In this document: positions 1 to 8,700 of the stretch, piece by piece
How the letters are laid out: each line of letters opens with the position of its first letter
Numbering within the stretch: the stretch's first letter is position 1
Notes under the pieces: generated by a model
The model's input: the letters and a program-made list of their open reading frames with translations, nothing else
Databases searched by the model: none
What the model was told of the DNA's origin: nothing
Made by a program: the position numbers and the translations under genes
Assembly (NCBI GenBank): GCA_031284275.1
Contig: JAITAD010000033.1
Coordinates: 1 to 14,398, forward strand
Reading direction: 5' to 3'
Source: Tannerellaceae bacterium
Lineage (GTDB): Bacteria > Bacteroidota > Bacteroidia > Bacteroidales > Tannerellaceae
DNA: 14,398 nucleotides

Positions 1-1968
1 AAAGGAAACGACACCTCCGACACCTGTTTCATCCGTTAGGGTCGAACATGCCCACGCACGGCCGTCAAGCAAAAGGGATGGAGATATCTGCGGAAGAGAA
101 AACGCCAGATCCCCGCCCAGCGGCACGGCAGGAACGCCCGACATCGGCCGCATTGACTCCTGAACGATAGACGCCACATAGAACGTACGCTGTAACACTA
201 CCTCTGTACCCTCTAGGTATACCCTCATGTGAACGACACCCGATGCTCCGCTATTCACCTTCATCTTCACAAGGACCTTACTCTCCGTAAGGTGGGAAAT
301 CGTAGGCTCAACCCAGTGATTGGAGGAGGCTGCCCGCCACAAACCCCCGACGATATCCTGCGGTGGTATAGAATCCAAGACGATCGTAAAATCTATTGTT
401 TCACCCGGCTGAAGTATCGGCACAACATCCCTTCCATTGAGTTCTCTAAACCCCGATACGTACAAGGGATAAGACTTTCGTACAAGGGCATTGTCGTAAG
501 TCGTTTCCTCAGAATCCTTGAGATACAGCCGGAGCGTGTCTTTCCCTTTCACCTTTACCAGCAGGAAACAATCCCCTTCCCCGTCCGGTAGTTGGACAGA
601 TGCAACGGAAGAACCCGCCACCTCCCACTGCCACGTACCTGCACTTTCGGGAAGGTGGCCTTCCATACCCTGCACGGAAAGCCGACGGGACTCGCCAACG
701 GCCAGCAACCAAACCGTATCGGAAACACCCGGCACGTAGACATCCCTCTCTTGAGATATCTCGCCCGCCGCCGGTTTCGGAGTAAGGCTTTCGGGCGTCC
801 CAAAAAGGGAAATGCGTAGCTTGGCGTTGCCTACAGTCTTTCCTGTCAACCATCCGCTTTCATCCACCGTAAACACTTCCTGCTCCTCATTAACCAATTT
901 CCACTCCCAACGCAGCCACGACACATCGGGAATATCGCCGGACAGGAGGGGGGGGGGCACCAACAATCTATCGTTGGGAAACAGTATGTGAATATCCTTC
1001 TCAGCAGGTTCAAAGCCGGAATGTACCAAAACGGACAGTGTGTCCACAAGTGTCGTCTGAACAGATGTCCCCTCACGCCGACCGGTATAGCTCCTCACCA
1101 ATCGAGCTAAACCGGTCTTTATCCCTTTCGCATACCCTGCCCCCCCTACGTCTTCCATGTTCAGAATATCCTCATCCGGCGTTGTCCATGTCCAAAAACC
1201 ATCGTTTCCCAACTCGGGAATGGATTCCAATGCCTCCGGAAAATGGCGCTCGTAATCGAAAGATGTCCCTTTGGGAATGGCGGCATACACATCCATCGGT
1301 TCTATCACCCGGATTTCATGGGACACCCGCCAACCACCCGGATGCAAGGTGGCGGAAATTGTACCCGACCCCGACGCAAAACCCGTCACCTTTGCGCTAC
1401 CCGACCCGTTCCCGTTAGGAGAAATGGTAAGAAGGCCTCCATGCCACTCCCATTCCGGCGTTCCCCAACCATCCGGAAGTCCGGTGGCCTCAATCACGAA
1501 CTCCCGTTCTTGCCCAAGACGCAACAAAACGACGGCAGAGTCGGAAAACCCTTGCTGCCGAAGGGAAAAAGCAACCACATGGATGTCTAAACTATAATCT
1601 TCAAGATATTCATCCGTGTCCTTATCCTGCTTTTTGAGTATAACCTTTCCCTGCTTCAACCCTACGAGGATGGCACTATACCCGTCCCCAGGAGGATGGA
1701 GGGACGCTACCTGCTTATCATCAATCACCCATTCTATATTCCCGTCCGGAGCAGGCAGTTGCACTGAGTCGCCCACAGCCAAAATCAGCAGCGTATCCTT
1801 ATTCCCAATGTTGTCTGTGGTGGCATACTGCCCTCCCTGCGCGAAAGCCGTAACAGCAAATACCGCCCATGCTACCGCCGCGACAAGCGCCCTACCGCCT
1901 TTGCTTCCGCATACGGGATATCCCTGTCGCCCTCCATCAGCGTCCGACATGTTGAGCATCCTTTTCAT
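1..1968 (-). CDS. Exported protein with repeated bacterial Ig-like (Big_2-type) modules, 3' end missing
   Basis: Reading the minus strand from the ATG at 1968, 656 consecutive codons run to base 1 without a stop, so the gene continues beyond the left edge. Residues 1-43 look like a signal peptide: a long n-region ending in KGGR (23-26), a hydrophobic core at about 27-42, and probable cleavage after AFA (41-43) before QGG. ATGs at 1959 and 1950 are alternative in-frame starts that would shorten the n-region. The mature part is a string of beta-rich modules. One at about residues 57-132 (DTLLILAVGDSVQL, then W-x-x-DDKQVASL and LVGLKQGKVILK) is echoed at about 416-500 (DTVWLLAVGESRRL, then W-x-W, SSVASV and LVKVKGKDTLRLYLK). 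Less regular W-x-W modules lie between them. This is the pattern of Big_2 domains (W-x-S-x-VASV, then G-x-a-x-I), so a cell-surface or secreted role is likely. A T9SS sorting domain might follow outside the window, but this is inference. Ligand and function are unknown. A ten-C run in the coding strand (codons 338-341) makes it a phase-variation candidate. Confidence 0.85.
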   Translation of the reverse strand, partial: MKRMLNMSDADGGRQGYPVCGSKGGRALVAAVAWAVFAVTAFAQGGQYATTDNIGNKDTLLILAVGDSVQLPAPDGNIEWVIDDKQVASLHPPGDGYSAILVGLKQGKVILKKQDKDTDEYLEDYSLDIHVVAFSLRQQGFSDSAVVLLRLGQEREFVIEATGLPDGWGTPEWEWHGGLLTISPNGNGSGSAKVTGFASGSGTISATLHPGGWRVSHEIRVIEPMDVYAAIPKGTSFDYERHFPEALESIPELGNDGFWTWTTPDEDILNMEDVGGAGYAKGIKTGLARLVRSYTGRREGTSVQTTLVDTLSVLVHSGFEPAEKDIHILFPNDRLLVPPPLLSGDIPDVSWLRWEWKLVNEEQEVFTVDESGWLTGKTVGNAKLRISLFGTPESLTPKPAAGEISQERDVYVPGVSDTVWLLAVGESRRLSVQGMEGHLPESAGTWQWEVAGSSVASVQLPDGEGDCFLLVKVKGKDTLRLYLKDSEETTYDNALVRKSYPLYVSGFRELNGRDVVPILQPGETIDFTIVLDSIPPQDIVGGLWRAASSNHWVEPTISHLTESKVLVKMKVNSGASGVVHMRVYLEGTEVVLQRTFYVASIVQESMRPMSGVPAVPLGGDLAFSLPQISPSLLLDGRAWACSTLTDETGVGGVVSF
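948..957. repeat. Ten-base poly-G tract inside the left-hand Ig-like gene
   Basis: There is a run of ten G on the plus strand (ten C in the coding strand), read as V-P-P-P-L-L at about codons 337-342 of the minus-strand gene. With ten bases the frame stays open. By hand, losing one base brings in a TGA at 848-846, and gaining one brings in a TAA at 892-890, so either slip truncates the protein within about 20-40 codons. Homopolymer G/C tracts of this length are classic slipped-strand mispairing sites. An assembly or sequencing length error is the alternative. Confidence 0.85.
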
Positions 1969-2026
1969 TCTTTCTCGCTTCACTGTTCCAAGGCTCTCGA
2001 CTGAGGACACCCGCCCCAATCTGCCC

Positions 2027-2034
2027 CAAAAGTA
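2027..2034 (-). promoter_or_regulatory. Putative promoter -7 element for the minus-strand Ig-like gene
   Basis: On the minus strand this reads TACTTTTG, an exact match to the Bacteroides -7 consensus TAnnTTTG. It lies about 58 bp before the ATG at 1968, which leaves a leader of about 50 nt. No convincing -33 TTTG is visible upstream, where the sequence is A/T-rich. The site faces away from the pyrG promoter, about 30 bp from it. Confidence 0.5.
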
Positions 2035-2065
2035 CAATTATTTTTTAATTACACGGGAAAAGGCA

Positions 2066-2073
2066 TAACTTTG
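2066..2073 (+). promoter_or_regulatory. Putative promoter -7 element for pyrG-yidC
   Basis: TAACTTTG matches the Bacteroides -7 consensus TAnnTTTG exactly. A T-run at about 2041-2046 sits at the distance expected of a -33 element but is not a clean TTTG. The element is 47 bp before the pyrG ATG, leaving a leader of about 40 nt. No attenuator or riboswitch-like fold is evident in the leader. Confidence 0.55.
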
Positions 2074-2120
2074 CACGCCGAAAACGGTTCACGAAAACAC
2101 AGGGCAAGCAGGGCTAAGGG

Positions 2121-3734
2121 ATGGGTAGAACTAAGTATATCTTCGTGACGGGTGGGGTGGTCTCTTCGCTGGGAAAAGGCATCGTATCGGCCTCGCTGGG
2201 AAAGCTGTTGCAGTCGAGGGGCTACACGGTGACCATCCAGAAATATGACCCCTACATCAACGTAGATCCCGGCACGCTTAACCCCTACGAACACGGCGAG
2301 TGTTACGTGACGGCAGACGGTTGCGAAACCGACCTCGACTTGGGGCATTACGAACGTTTCCTCAACATCCCCACCACCAAGGCGAACAATGTGACAACCG
2401 GTAAAATATACCGTAACGTCATCGACAAGGAACGTCGGGGAGATTATCTGGGGAAGACTGTCCAGGTGGTACCGCACATCACGGACGAAATCAAACGGAA
2501 TATCAAACTTCTGGGCGCCAAGAAAGGGTTCGACTTCGTCATCACCGAAATTGGCGGTACGGTAGGGGATATTGAGTCGCTGCCTTTCATCGAAAGCGTC
2601 CGACAGTTGAAATGGGAACTCGGCAGGGATTGCCTGTGCATTCACCTCACTTACGTCCCCTATATCGCTGCGGCGCAGGAGTTCAAGACCAAACCCACCC
2701 AACACTCCGTCAAGAGCTTGCAGGAGGCGGGGATACAGCCCGACATGCTGGTCTTGCGTACCGAGCGGGAACTGCCGACGGGCTTGATGCGCAAAGTGGC
2801 GCTGTTCTGTAACGTGGGCGAGGATGCGGTGATACAGTCTATCGACGTCCCGACGATCTACGAAGTGCCGCTCGTGCTGCGCCGGCAACGCATGGACGAA
2901 ATCGTGATTCAACGCATGGGGCTGACGGTAGACAAGCCTTCCGACATGCGGCGTTGGGAAGCCTTTCTGGCCATGAAGCAGGAGGCGACGGAAAGTGTCC
3001 GTATCGGCTTGGTGGGCAAGTATGTGGAGTTGCAGGACGCTTACAAATCAATCGTCGAATCACTCTCACAGGCAGCGGTTTACAACCGGCGCAAGTTGGA
3101 CTTGCACCTCTTTCACTCCGAAAAAATCAACGATACAAACGCCGCCGAAGCCTTGAAAGGGATGGACGGCCTGCTTATCGCTCCCGGTTTCGGACAGCGC
3201 GGGATAGAAGGAAAGTTTGCCGCCATCCGCTATGCCCGTGAGCAGGACGTGCCTTGCTTCGGCGTCTGTCTGGGGATGCAGTGCATGGTCATTGAGTTCG
3301 CCCGCAACGTGATGGGACTGAAAGAGGCGCATTCCACAGAGATGGAGCCGCATACTCCTCACAAGGTGATTGACCTCATGGAGGAACAGAAAAACGTGAC
3401 CAACATGGGCGGTTCCATGCGGCTTGGCGCTTACGACTGCGCACTCAAAGAAGGCTCGAAAGCGCGCGAGGCTTACGGTCGGGAAATGGTGCAGGAACGC
3501 CACCGACACCGCTTCGAGTTCAATAATGAATACAAAGAGGCTTTCGAGAAAGCCGGCATGGCCTGCACGGGAGAAAATCCCGAGATGGGGCTTACCGAAG
3601 TAGTGGAATTGCCGGCAAAACGGTGGTTCGTCGGCGTGCAATACCATCCCGAATACAACAGCACGGTGGTGAACCCCAACCCCCTGTTTCTCGGCTTCAT
3701 CAAAGCGGCCATAGGGGAGGCCGAAAAAGCGTGA
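2121..3734 (+). CDS. pyrG: CTP synthase (glutamine-hydrolysing)
   Basis: Cytoplasmic enzyme (EC 6.3.4.2) that converts UTP to CTP using ATP and ammonia taken from glutamine, the last step of de novo pyrimidine nucleotide synthesis. At 537 residues it has the normal family length. The N-terminal synthetase domain begins KYIFVTGGVVSSLGKG, the P-loop-like nucleotide site, followed by IQKYDPYINVDPGTLNPYEHGE and ETDLDLGHYERF. The C-terminal class I glutamine amidotransferase domain carries GVCLGMQ with nucleophile Cys383, and the triad partners His509 and Glu511 in QYHPEYN. No key residue is missing. The ATG at 2121 gives the standard N-terminus and has a purine-rich AAGGG directly before it. yidC follows after 13 bp on the same strand, so the two are probably cotranscribed from the promoter at 2066-2073. 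Confidence 0.98.
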   Translation: MGRTKYIFVTGGVVSSLGKGIVSASLGKLLQSRGYTVTIQKYDPYINVDPGTLNPYEHGECYVTADGCETDLDLGHYERFLNIPTTKANNVTTGKIYRNVIDKERRGDYLGKTVQVVPHITDEIKRNIKLLGAKKGFDFVITEIGGTVGDIESLPFIESVRQLKWELGRDCLCIHLTYVPYIAAAQEFKTKPTQHSVKSLQEAGIQPDMLVLRTERELPTGLMRKVALFCNVGEDAVIQSIDVPTIYEVPLVLRRQRMDEIVIQRMGLTVDKPSDMRRWEAFLAMKQEATESVRIGLVGKYVELQDAYKSIVESLSQAAVYNRRKLDLHLFHSEKINDTNAAEALKGMDGLLIAPGFGQRGIEGKFAAIRYAREQDVPCFGVCLGMQCMVIEFARNVMGLKEAHSTEMEPHTPHKVIDLMEEQKNVTNMGGSMRLGAYDCALKEGSKAREAYGREMVQERHRHRFEFNNEYKEAFEKAGMACTGENPEMGLTEVVELPAKRWFVGVQYHPEYNSTVVNPNPLFLGFIKAAIGEAEKA

Positions 3735-3747
3735 TTAAAAGGACGAC

Positions 3748-5616
3748 ATGGATAAAAATACGGTAATAGGATTTAGCCTGATAGGGGCAATCCTGATTGG
3801 TTTTACGTGGCTCAACCGCCCCTCCGAAACGCAGTTGGCCGCCGAAAAGCGCTATCGGGATTCCATAGCGGCGGCGGCAGAGAGAGAACAGGCGAAGGAA
3901 CTTGTACCGGAGCGGGAGACGGCAGTCCCCGCCATCACCGAACCCGAAAGGTCTTTCTTTGCAGAAGCGGAAACGGATACCGTCCTGACGTTGGAAAACG
4001 ACAAAGTAGAGGTACGCATCAGTTCCCGCGGAGGATACGTGAGTTACGTCCGGCTGAAAGAGTATGATAACTATAAAGGTGAGCCGCTGGTGCTCTTCGA
4101 CGGGCGGGAGTCCGTCTTCGATCTGACCCTTGCCACAGCCGACAGACAGGTGTTGCATACCCGAGACGCCCGTTTCCAAGCCATACAGGATGCCGGTAAG
4201 GAAGGGCGCGCAGTTGTCATGCGCCTTGAAACCGGCAGCGAGGGCGCTTATCTGGAGCTGTCCTATCAATTGGCGGAGGACGACTACCGACTGTATTGTA
4301 CCGTGCGGGCTGTCGGGCTGAACGGCCGACTCGCACAGGACACGGAGCCTATCACGCTGTTGTGGCAGCAGGACGTGCGACAGCAGGAGAAAGGCAGGAA
4401 GTTTGAAGACCGCTACGCCGGACTTTTCTACCGTACCTCCGGTGGCGAAGTGGATAACCTGAGCGAGACGCAGGATGCCGCCGAAACAGTGGAAGGGCGG
4501 CTACAATGGATCGGTTTCAAGGATATGTTCTTCTCGACCGTGCTGGTGGCCGGAGGAATCGAAGGCTTCGGATCGCCCAAGCTTGAATCGACGGCATTGC
4601 GGGCAGACGGTTACCTGAAACGCTATCGGGCAGCCGTTACCTTGCCTTTCGACCTGCATGGCGATAAGGTTTCGGAGCTGACTTTTTATTTCGTCCCCAA
4701 CAAGTTCGCCCTGCTGCGGAGTTTCGATGCGGGGAAGCCGGCAGAGGAACGGATGGAACTGACCAAAATGGTATCGCTCGGTGCAGGGCTGTTCCGGTGG
4801 ATCAACCAATATTTCATTCTGCCGGTGTTCGACTTCATGGGGCGATACATCGATAACTACGGAATCATCATCTTCCTGCTGACTATTATCGTCAAGTTGA
4901 TACTCTTCCCGCTCACTTACAAATCCTATATCTCTACCGCCAAGATGCGTGTCCTCCGCCCGCAGGTGGAAGAAATCAACGCACAGTATCCGGGGCAGGA
5001 TAAGGCTATGGAACGCCAACGGGCTACAATGGACCTTTACAGCCGCGCCGGCGCCAGTCCCATGAGCGGGTGCGTGCCGATGCTCCTGCAAATGCCTATC
5101 CTGATAGCCCTCTTTATGTTCTTCCCCTCAGCCATCGAACTGCGGCACGAAAGTTTCCTCTGGGCTAAAGACCTCTCTACTTACGACGCTCTGGTGACAT
5201 GGGACACCTACATCCCCCTCATCACGCCTTATTTCGGTAACCATCTCAGTATCTTTTGCCTGTTGATGACCGCCACGCAGATCGTCTCCACCAAGTTTAA
5301 CATGGAGATGACCACCACCGGACAGCCGCAGATGCCGGGAATGAAAGCCATGATGTACCTGATGCCTCTGATGATGATGTTTTTCTTCAACGAGTATGCT
5401 TCCGGACTCACCTACTACTATTTCATATCCACCCTCATCACCATCGGGCAGACCGTGCTTTTCCGCTACACCATCGACGAGGCAAAGTTACTCGCCAAGC
5501 TGGAACAGAACAAACGCAAACCCCAGAAACGCTCCGGCTTCATGAAACGACTCGAAGAAGCCCAAAAAATACAGGAAGAAAAACTTCGACAGCAAAAACA
5601 GCAAAGGAAAGGCTGA
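3748..5616 (+). CDS. yidC: Membrane protein insertase YidC
   Basis: Inner-membrane insertase and chaperone (YidC/Oxa1/Alb3 family) that inserts and folds membrane proteins, alone or with the Sec translocon. At 622 residues it is the long Gram-negative form. TM1 lies at about residues 5-22 (IGFSLIGAILIGFTWL). A large periplasmic beta domain fills about 60-340. The conserved 60KD_IMP core follows: a segment at about 370-392 ending VKLILFPLTYKSY, the amphipathic AKMRVLRPQVEEIN helix, then hydrophobic segments at about 441-463 (GCVPMLLQMPILIALF), 499-515, 532-547 and 553-572. Lys383 stands where E. coli YidC has its hydrophilic-groove arginine; I recall lysine here as usual in Bacteroidota. The C-tail after about 580 is basic and Q/K-rich, as expected for ribosome contact. 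It follows pyrG by 13 bp with AAAGGAC upstream of its ATG. No strong terminator follows it. Confidence 0.97.
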   Translation: MDKNTVIGFSLIGAILIGFTWLNRPSETQLAAEKRYRDSIAAAAEREQAKELVPERETAVPAITEPERSFFAEAETDTVLTLENDKVEVRISSRGGYVSYVRLKEYDNYKGEPLVLFDGRESVFDLTLATADRQVLHTRDARFQAIQDAGKEGRAVVMRLETGSEGAYLELSYQLAEDDYRLYCTVRAVGLNGRLAQDTEPITLLWQQDVRQQEKGRKFEDRYAGLFYRTSGGEVDNLSETQDAAETVEGRLQWIGFKDMFFSTVLVAGGIEGFGSPKLESTALRADGYLKRYRAAVTLPFDLHGDKVSELTFYFVPNKFALLRSFDAGKPAEERMELTKMVSLGAGLFRWINQYFILPVFDFMGRYIDNYGIIIFLLTIIVKLILFPLTYKSYISTAKMRVLRPQVEEINAQYPGQDKAMERQRATMDLYSRAGASPMSGCVPMLLQMPILIALFMFFPSAIELRHESFLWAKDLSTYDALVTWDTYIPLITPYFGNHLSIFCLLMTATQIVSTKFNMEMTTTGQPQMPGMKAMMYLMPLMMMFFFNEYASGLTYYYFISTLITIGQTVLFRYTIDEAKLLAKLEQNKRKPQKRSGFMKRLEEAQKIQEEKLRQQKQQRKG

Positions 5617-5625
5617 AAAGTTGTC

Positions 5626-5655
5626 TTTCCCATTCGGGATTGTTTCCTACATTTG
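5626..5655 (+). promoter_or_regulatory. Putative promoter of the giant surface protein gene
   Basis: TACATTTG at 5648-5655 matches the TAnnTTTG -7 consensus exactly. A CTTTC at about 5625-5629 lies 18 bp upstream, near the usual -33 position but imperfect. Transcription would start near 5662 and give a leader of about 70 nt to the ATG at 5732. This placement argues against upstream starts such as the TTG at 5621, which would not be on the transcript, and for the ATG that directly precedes the signal peptide. Confidence 0.55.
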
Positions 5656-5731
5656 CAGGGTGGTAACGTGTGCGCACGCCTCCCGCGTGTTCACGCCCGT
5701 ACAAGGTTGGATGGAACGAAGCATATCCGGA

Positions 5732-8700
5732 ATGAAAACAAGACATCTATTGGCTCTCGCCGCATTGGGGCTTCCAATCGCGGCTACCTCTCTTGAACGG
5801 ATAACCCTTCCCAGCGGCGCCTCTATCCATCGGATTATGGAAGTGGCGGAAGAAGGGGACGTCATCCTTCTTAAACAGGGCGTCCACCGTACCTTGAAAG
5901 GGTTCTGCATACCGCGTTCCCTCACCTTCGTCGGAGAAACCTCCCAATCGGACGGGCAGGGGGAACTCCTCAGTACGTTGGCTCCCGTCGTTTCCTTCGA
6001 CGGGAAAGGACACCGCGTGCTTTTCATTGGCGACACCACAGGCAAAGATACGCCTCATGTCCTGTTACAAAACCTCATCGTCGCACAGGGAGACGAGGAT
6101 GCTCAGGGAGGCGGTATTTACAATTACCGCGCCGATCTTGACTTGAAAAACGTCCGCATTACAGGTAACTACGCCAACGGACAGGGCGGAGGGATATACA
6201 ACGACAAGGGATTCGTCCGACTGATTCAATCCGACGTGAGTGGAAACTCGGCTTTTCTTGCGAACGGCGGCAAGCAAGACGGACATTTCGGCGGAGGGAT
6301 ATACAACGCTCCCGACAGCCGCATGGAAATCGACAGTTCCTCTGTCGACAACAACATCGCCTCCGGTGTCGGCAGCTCTGCCGGACACGGGGGCGGGATT
6401 GCGAACGCAGGGAGGCTGATCATCAGGGGCAGTCGCATTGAAGGGAACGCCGCAGGGAGACTCGCACTGCAAAACGAAGGAACACTTTTTGCCTCTCACT
6501 ATGGCGGGGGGATATGGAACGGGAAAGAGGCCTCTGCGGTCAAGGGAGGATATTTGGAAGTATACAATTCGCTCATTGATAAAAACAGCGCCTACCAAGG
6601 GGGGAAGGGAGCAGGTAACGGGGCTTTCGGCGGAGGAATATACAACGGTGGGGATACCGCCCGCCTCTACGATTCGCAAATTACTTCCAACTACGCTACC
6701 TACATCCCTATCTCTACAGAGTTTCCTATCGATATGCCGGAAACGCCGGGATATGGCGGCGGGATATATAATGAAACAGGCGCTTACTTGCTGCTCTCCG
6801 GCACCCCCCCTCTTCCATTGAGACCCGCCTTGATGCGGGTTAGCAGCAACATCGCTTCCGCTGTTTATGGCGATGGATTCGGCGGTGGAATAGCCAACGC
6901 TCAAGACGGGCTTTTATACTATTCGGGCACGGTGCTGATTGAGCAGAACTATGCCTTAAAAAGCTTTCAGCAGATTCTGGAGATATTAACCGGAGGAACA
7001 GGCTGGGGAGGCGGCTTATGCCAACTCTGGGACAAGGCATTGCTCACGAATGCGCCGGATGTATATACCTTCCCCGAAAAAAAAGGGGATACGCTGCTTA
7101 TCACCAATAACCACGCAAACGCTGCCGAACAACAAGGTGAATACGCACACGGGAACGACATATGGCCGGACATCACCCTACATAAAACCATTCACGTCCA
7201 TCTGCCCGAACCTGACACAACCTTTTTTCGCTATGTCCCTGAAAACAGGTCAAGAGACATTGTCCTCATCGTGGGAGGAACCGTGACCTTTAAGGTGAAG
7301 ATGCTCGGACGTTACGCCCACGCTCGACCGGCCTTTACCAATCCCGGTTTGGATACGGTCATATTTCAAGAAGACAATGAAGGTTGTCTTATCGTCAACC
7401 TCTGCGGATTCGCTACCGACGTTGATCTGAATATTGTGCCGGAGACGAATTTTACAGTCACTCTTGCTCAGGATTATGAGGGTGCATTTGAGATCATACC
7501 CGATCACCCCTCTGCGACCGAAGTCCTGAACCAATCGACGGGATGGCTATGGGGGGAAAATTACATCTATCGGGAGAAAACTATCCCCAAGTACTTGCCC
7601 GAGATGTTCTATATCGTTTTCCGTACGACCTCGTCCGGCGGTTACGACCTTCTCTCGCCGAAAGTGCGCATAAACGGTAGTGAAACTCCCTCCTCTCCCG
7701 GGTTGACCACCTTGACAGACTCCCGCCCCACTTATTTTATTGGCCTGATCATTCCCGCCGATAAGAAAGTGTCGGCAACACTTGGATTCGACCCTTTCCA
7801 TACGACGAATATCTCCGTAAAAGGATATGTGGAAGAGTTGTCTCTTTTCGAAGTTTCTCATGAAACGGTCCTCAATCCGCCTCTTGTGCAAACGGGACTC
7901 GGGGAATACAAACTTTACACCCCGAACAGTGAAGGGTACACATCGGAGCTTGGGTTGCTCATATCGAATCGCCATTGTGCAGGCCTGATTCCCGTCGTTA
8001 TATACGATGGAGATACACTTATCGGCATCGAATCCGAATCCGCACCCGGTTCTTTCATCTACACGCTTGATCAATCGCAAAACGGACTTAACCATCAGGT
8101 CACGTGTTTGCTGCCTTTCACGGCGGTGGAAATATCCAACTCTGAGGATAGTCACGTAGTTATTGTCCCACATGAATCGGGATATCAACACGGACTCAGG
8201 TACAAGATCGTATCGCAGGATGCAAGTTGTACGTTCCTCTTGCAATCGCTCCCTCCTTATCTAAATGTGGCGCCGACGGTAAAACGGAATGGTTCGTCAA
8301 TCATCACCCCCGTACCGGTACCCGGCACAGTAGGCTTTTTCAGCTACACGGTGAGCGATTTGCCGCATCCCAAGCTTGCACAGACAGTGAATCTTACCGT
8401 CGGTTTTAACATCAATACAGTCACTCTGCCTGCCCCCCCCGATGGATTCATCATGACCTCCTGCAAGGCGGGAAACAGCCAATTTACCGTCGGTGCAGGA
8501 ACGTACCACATCCCCGCCGACAACGCTTTCTCGTTCACCCTGACGGCGGTCGGTCCAATGCGGGAGTTGTTTCAAAAGGAGGGAGAAAAGATATGGCCGG
8601 AGGTAATCGTTTCCGGAGATGTCGCGCGTTCCCAAGACGGTGCGTACGCTATCCGTTACGAATTGCCGGCAGGTATCAATCACAATGTCGCATTCAGGAA

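Noticed and set aside
229..2068. Several short plus-strand open frames in the first 2 kb (for example 229-591, 1038-1418, 1616-2068)
   Set aside because: They overlap a single 656-codon minus-strand frame with a signal peptide and Ig-like modules. Their own translations are low-complexity, R/P/S-rich and show no domain.
2049..2912. Minus-strand frame of 287 codons across the pyrG start
   Set aside because: It is antisense to the N-terminal domain of pyrG, which is unmistakable, and its translation shows no recognisable motif.
4891..4896. Lysine in place of the E. coli YidC groove arginine, considered as loss of function
   Set aside because: From memory, lysine at this position is normal in Bacteroidota YidC, and the rest of the core is intact.
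5606..5630. GGAAAG/CTTTCC inverted repeat just after yidC, considered as a terminator
   Set aside because: The stem is only six pairs with a 13-base loop and no T-run follows, so it is too weak to call.
7547..8245. Minus-strand frame of 232 codons inside the giant gene
   Set aside because: It has no signal or domain and lies opposite regular Ig-like modules whose frame is continuous for thousands of bases.
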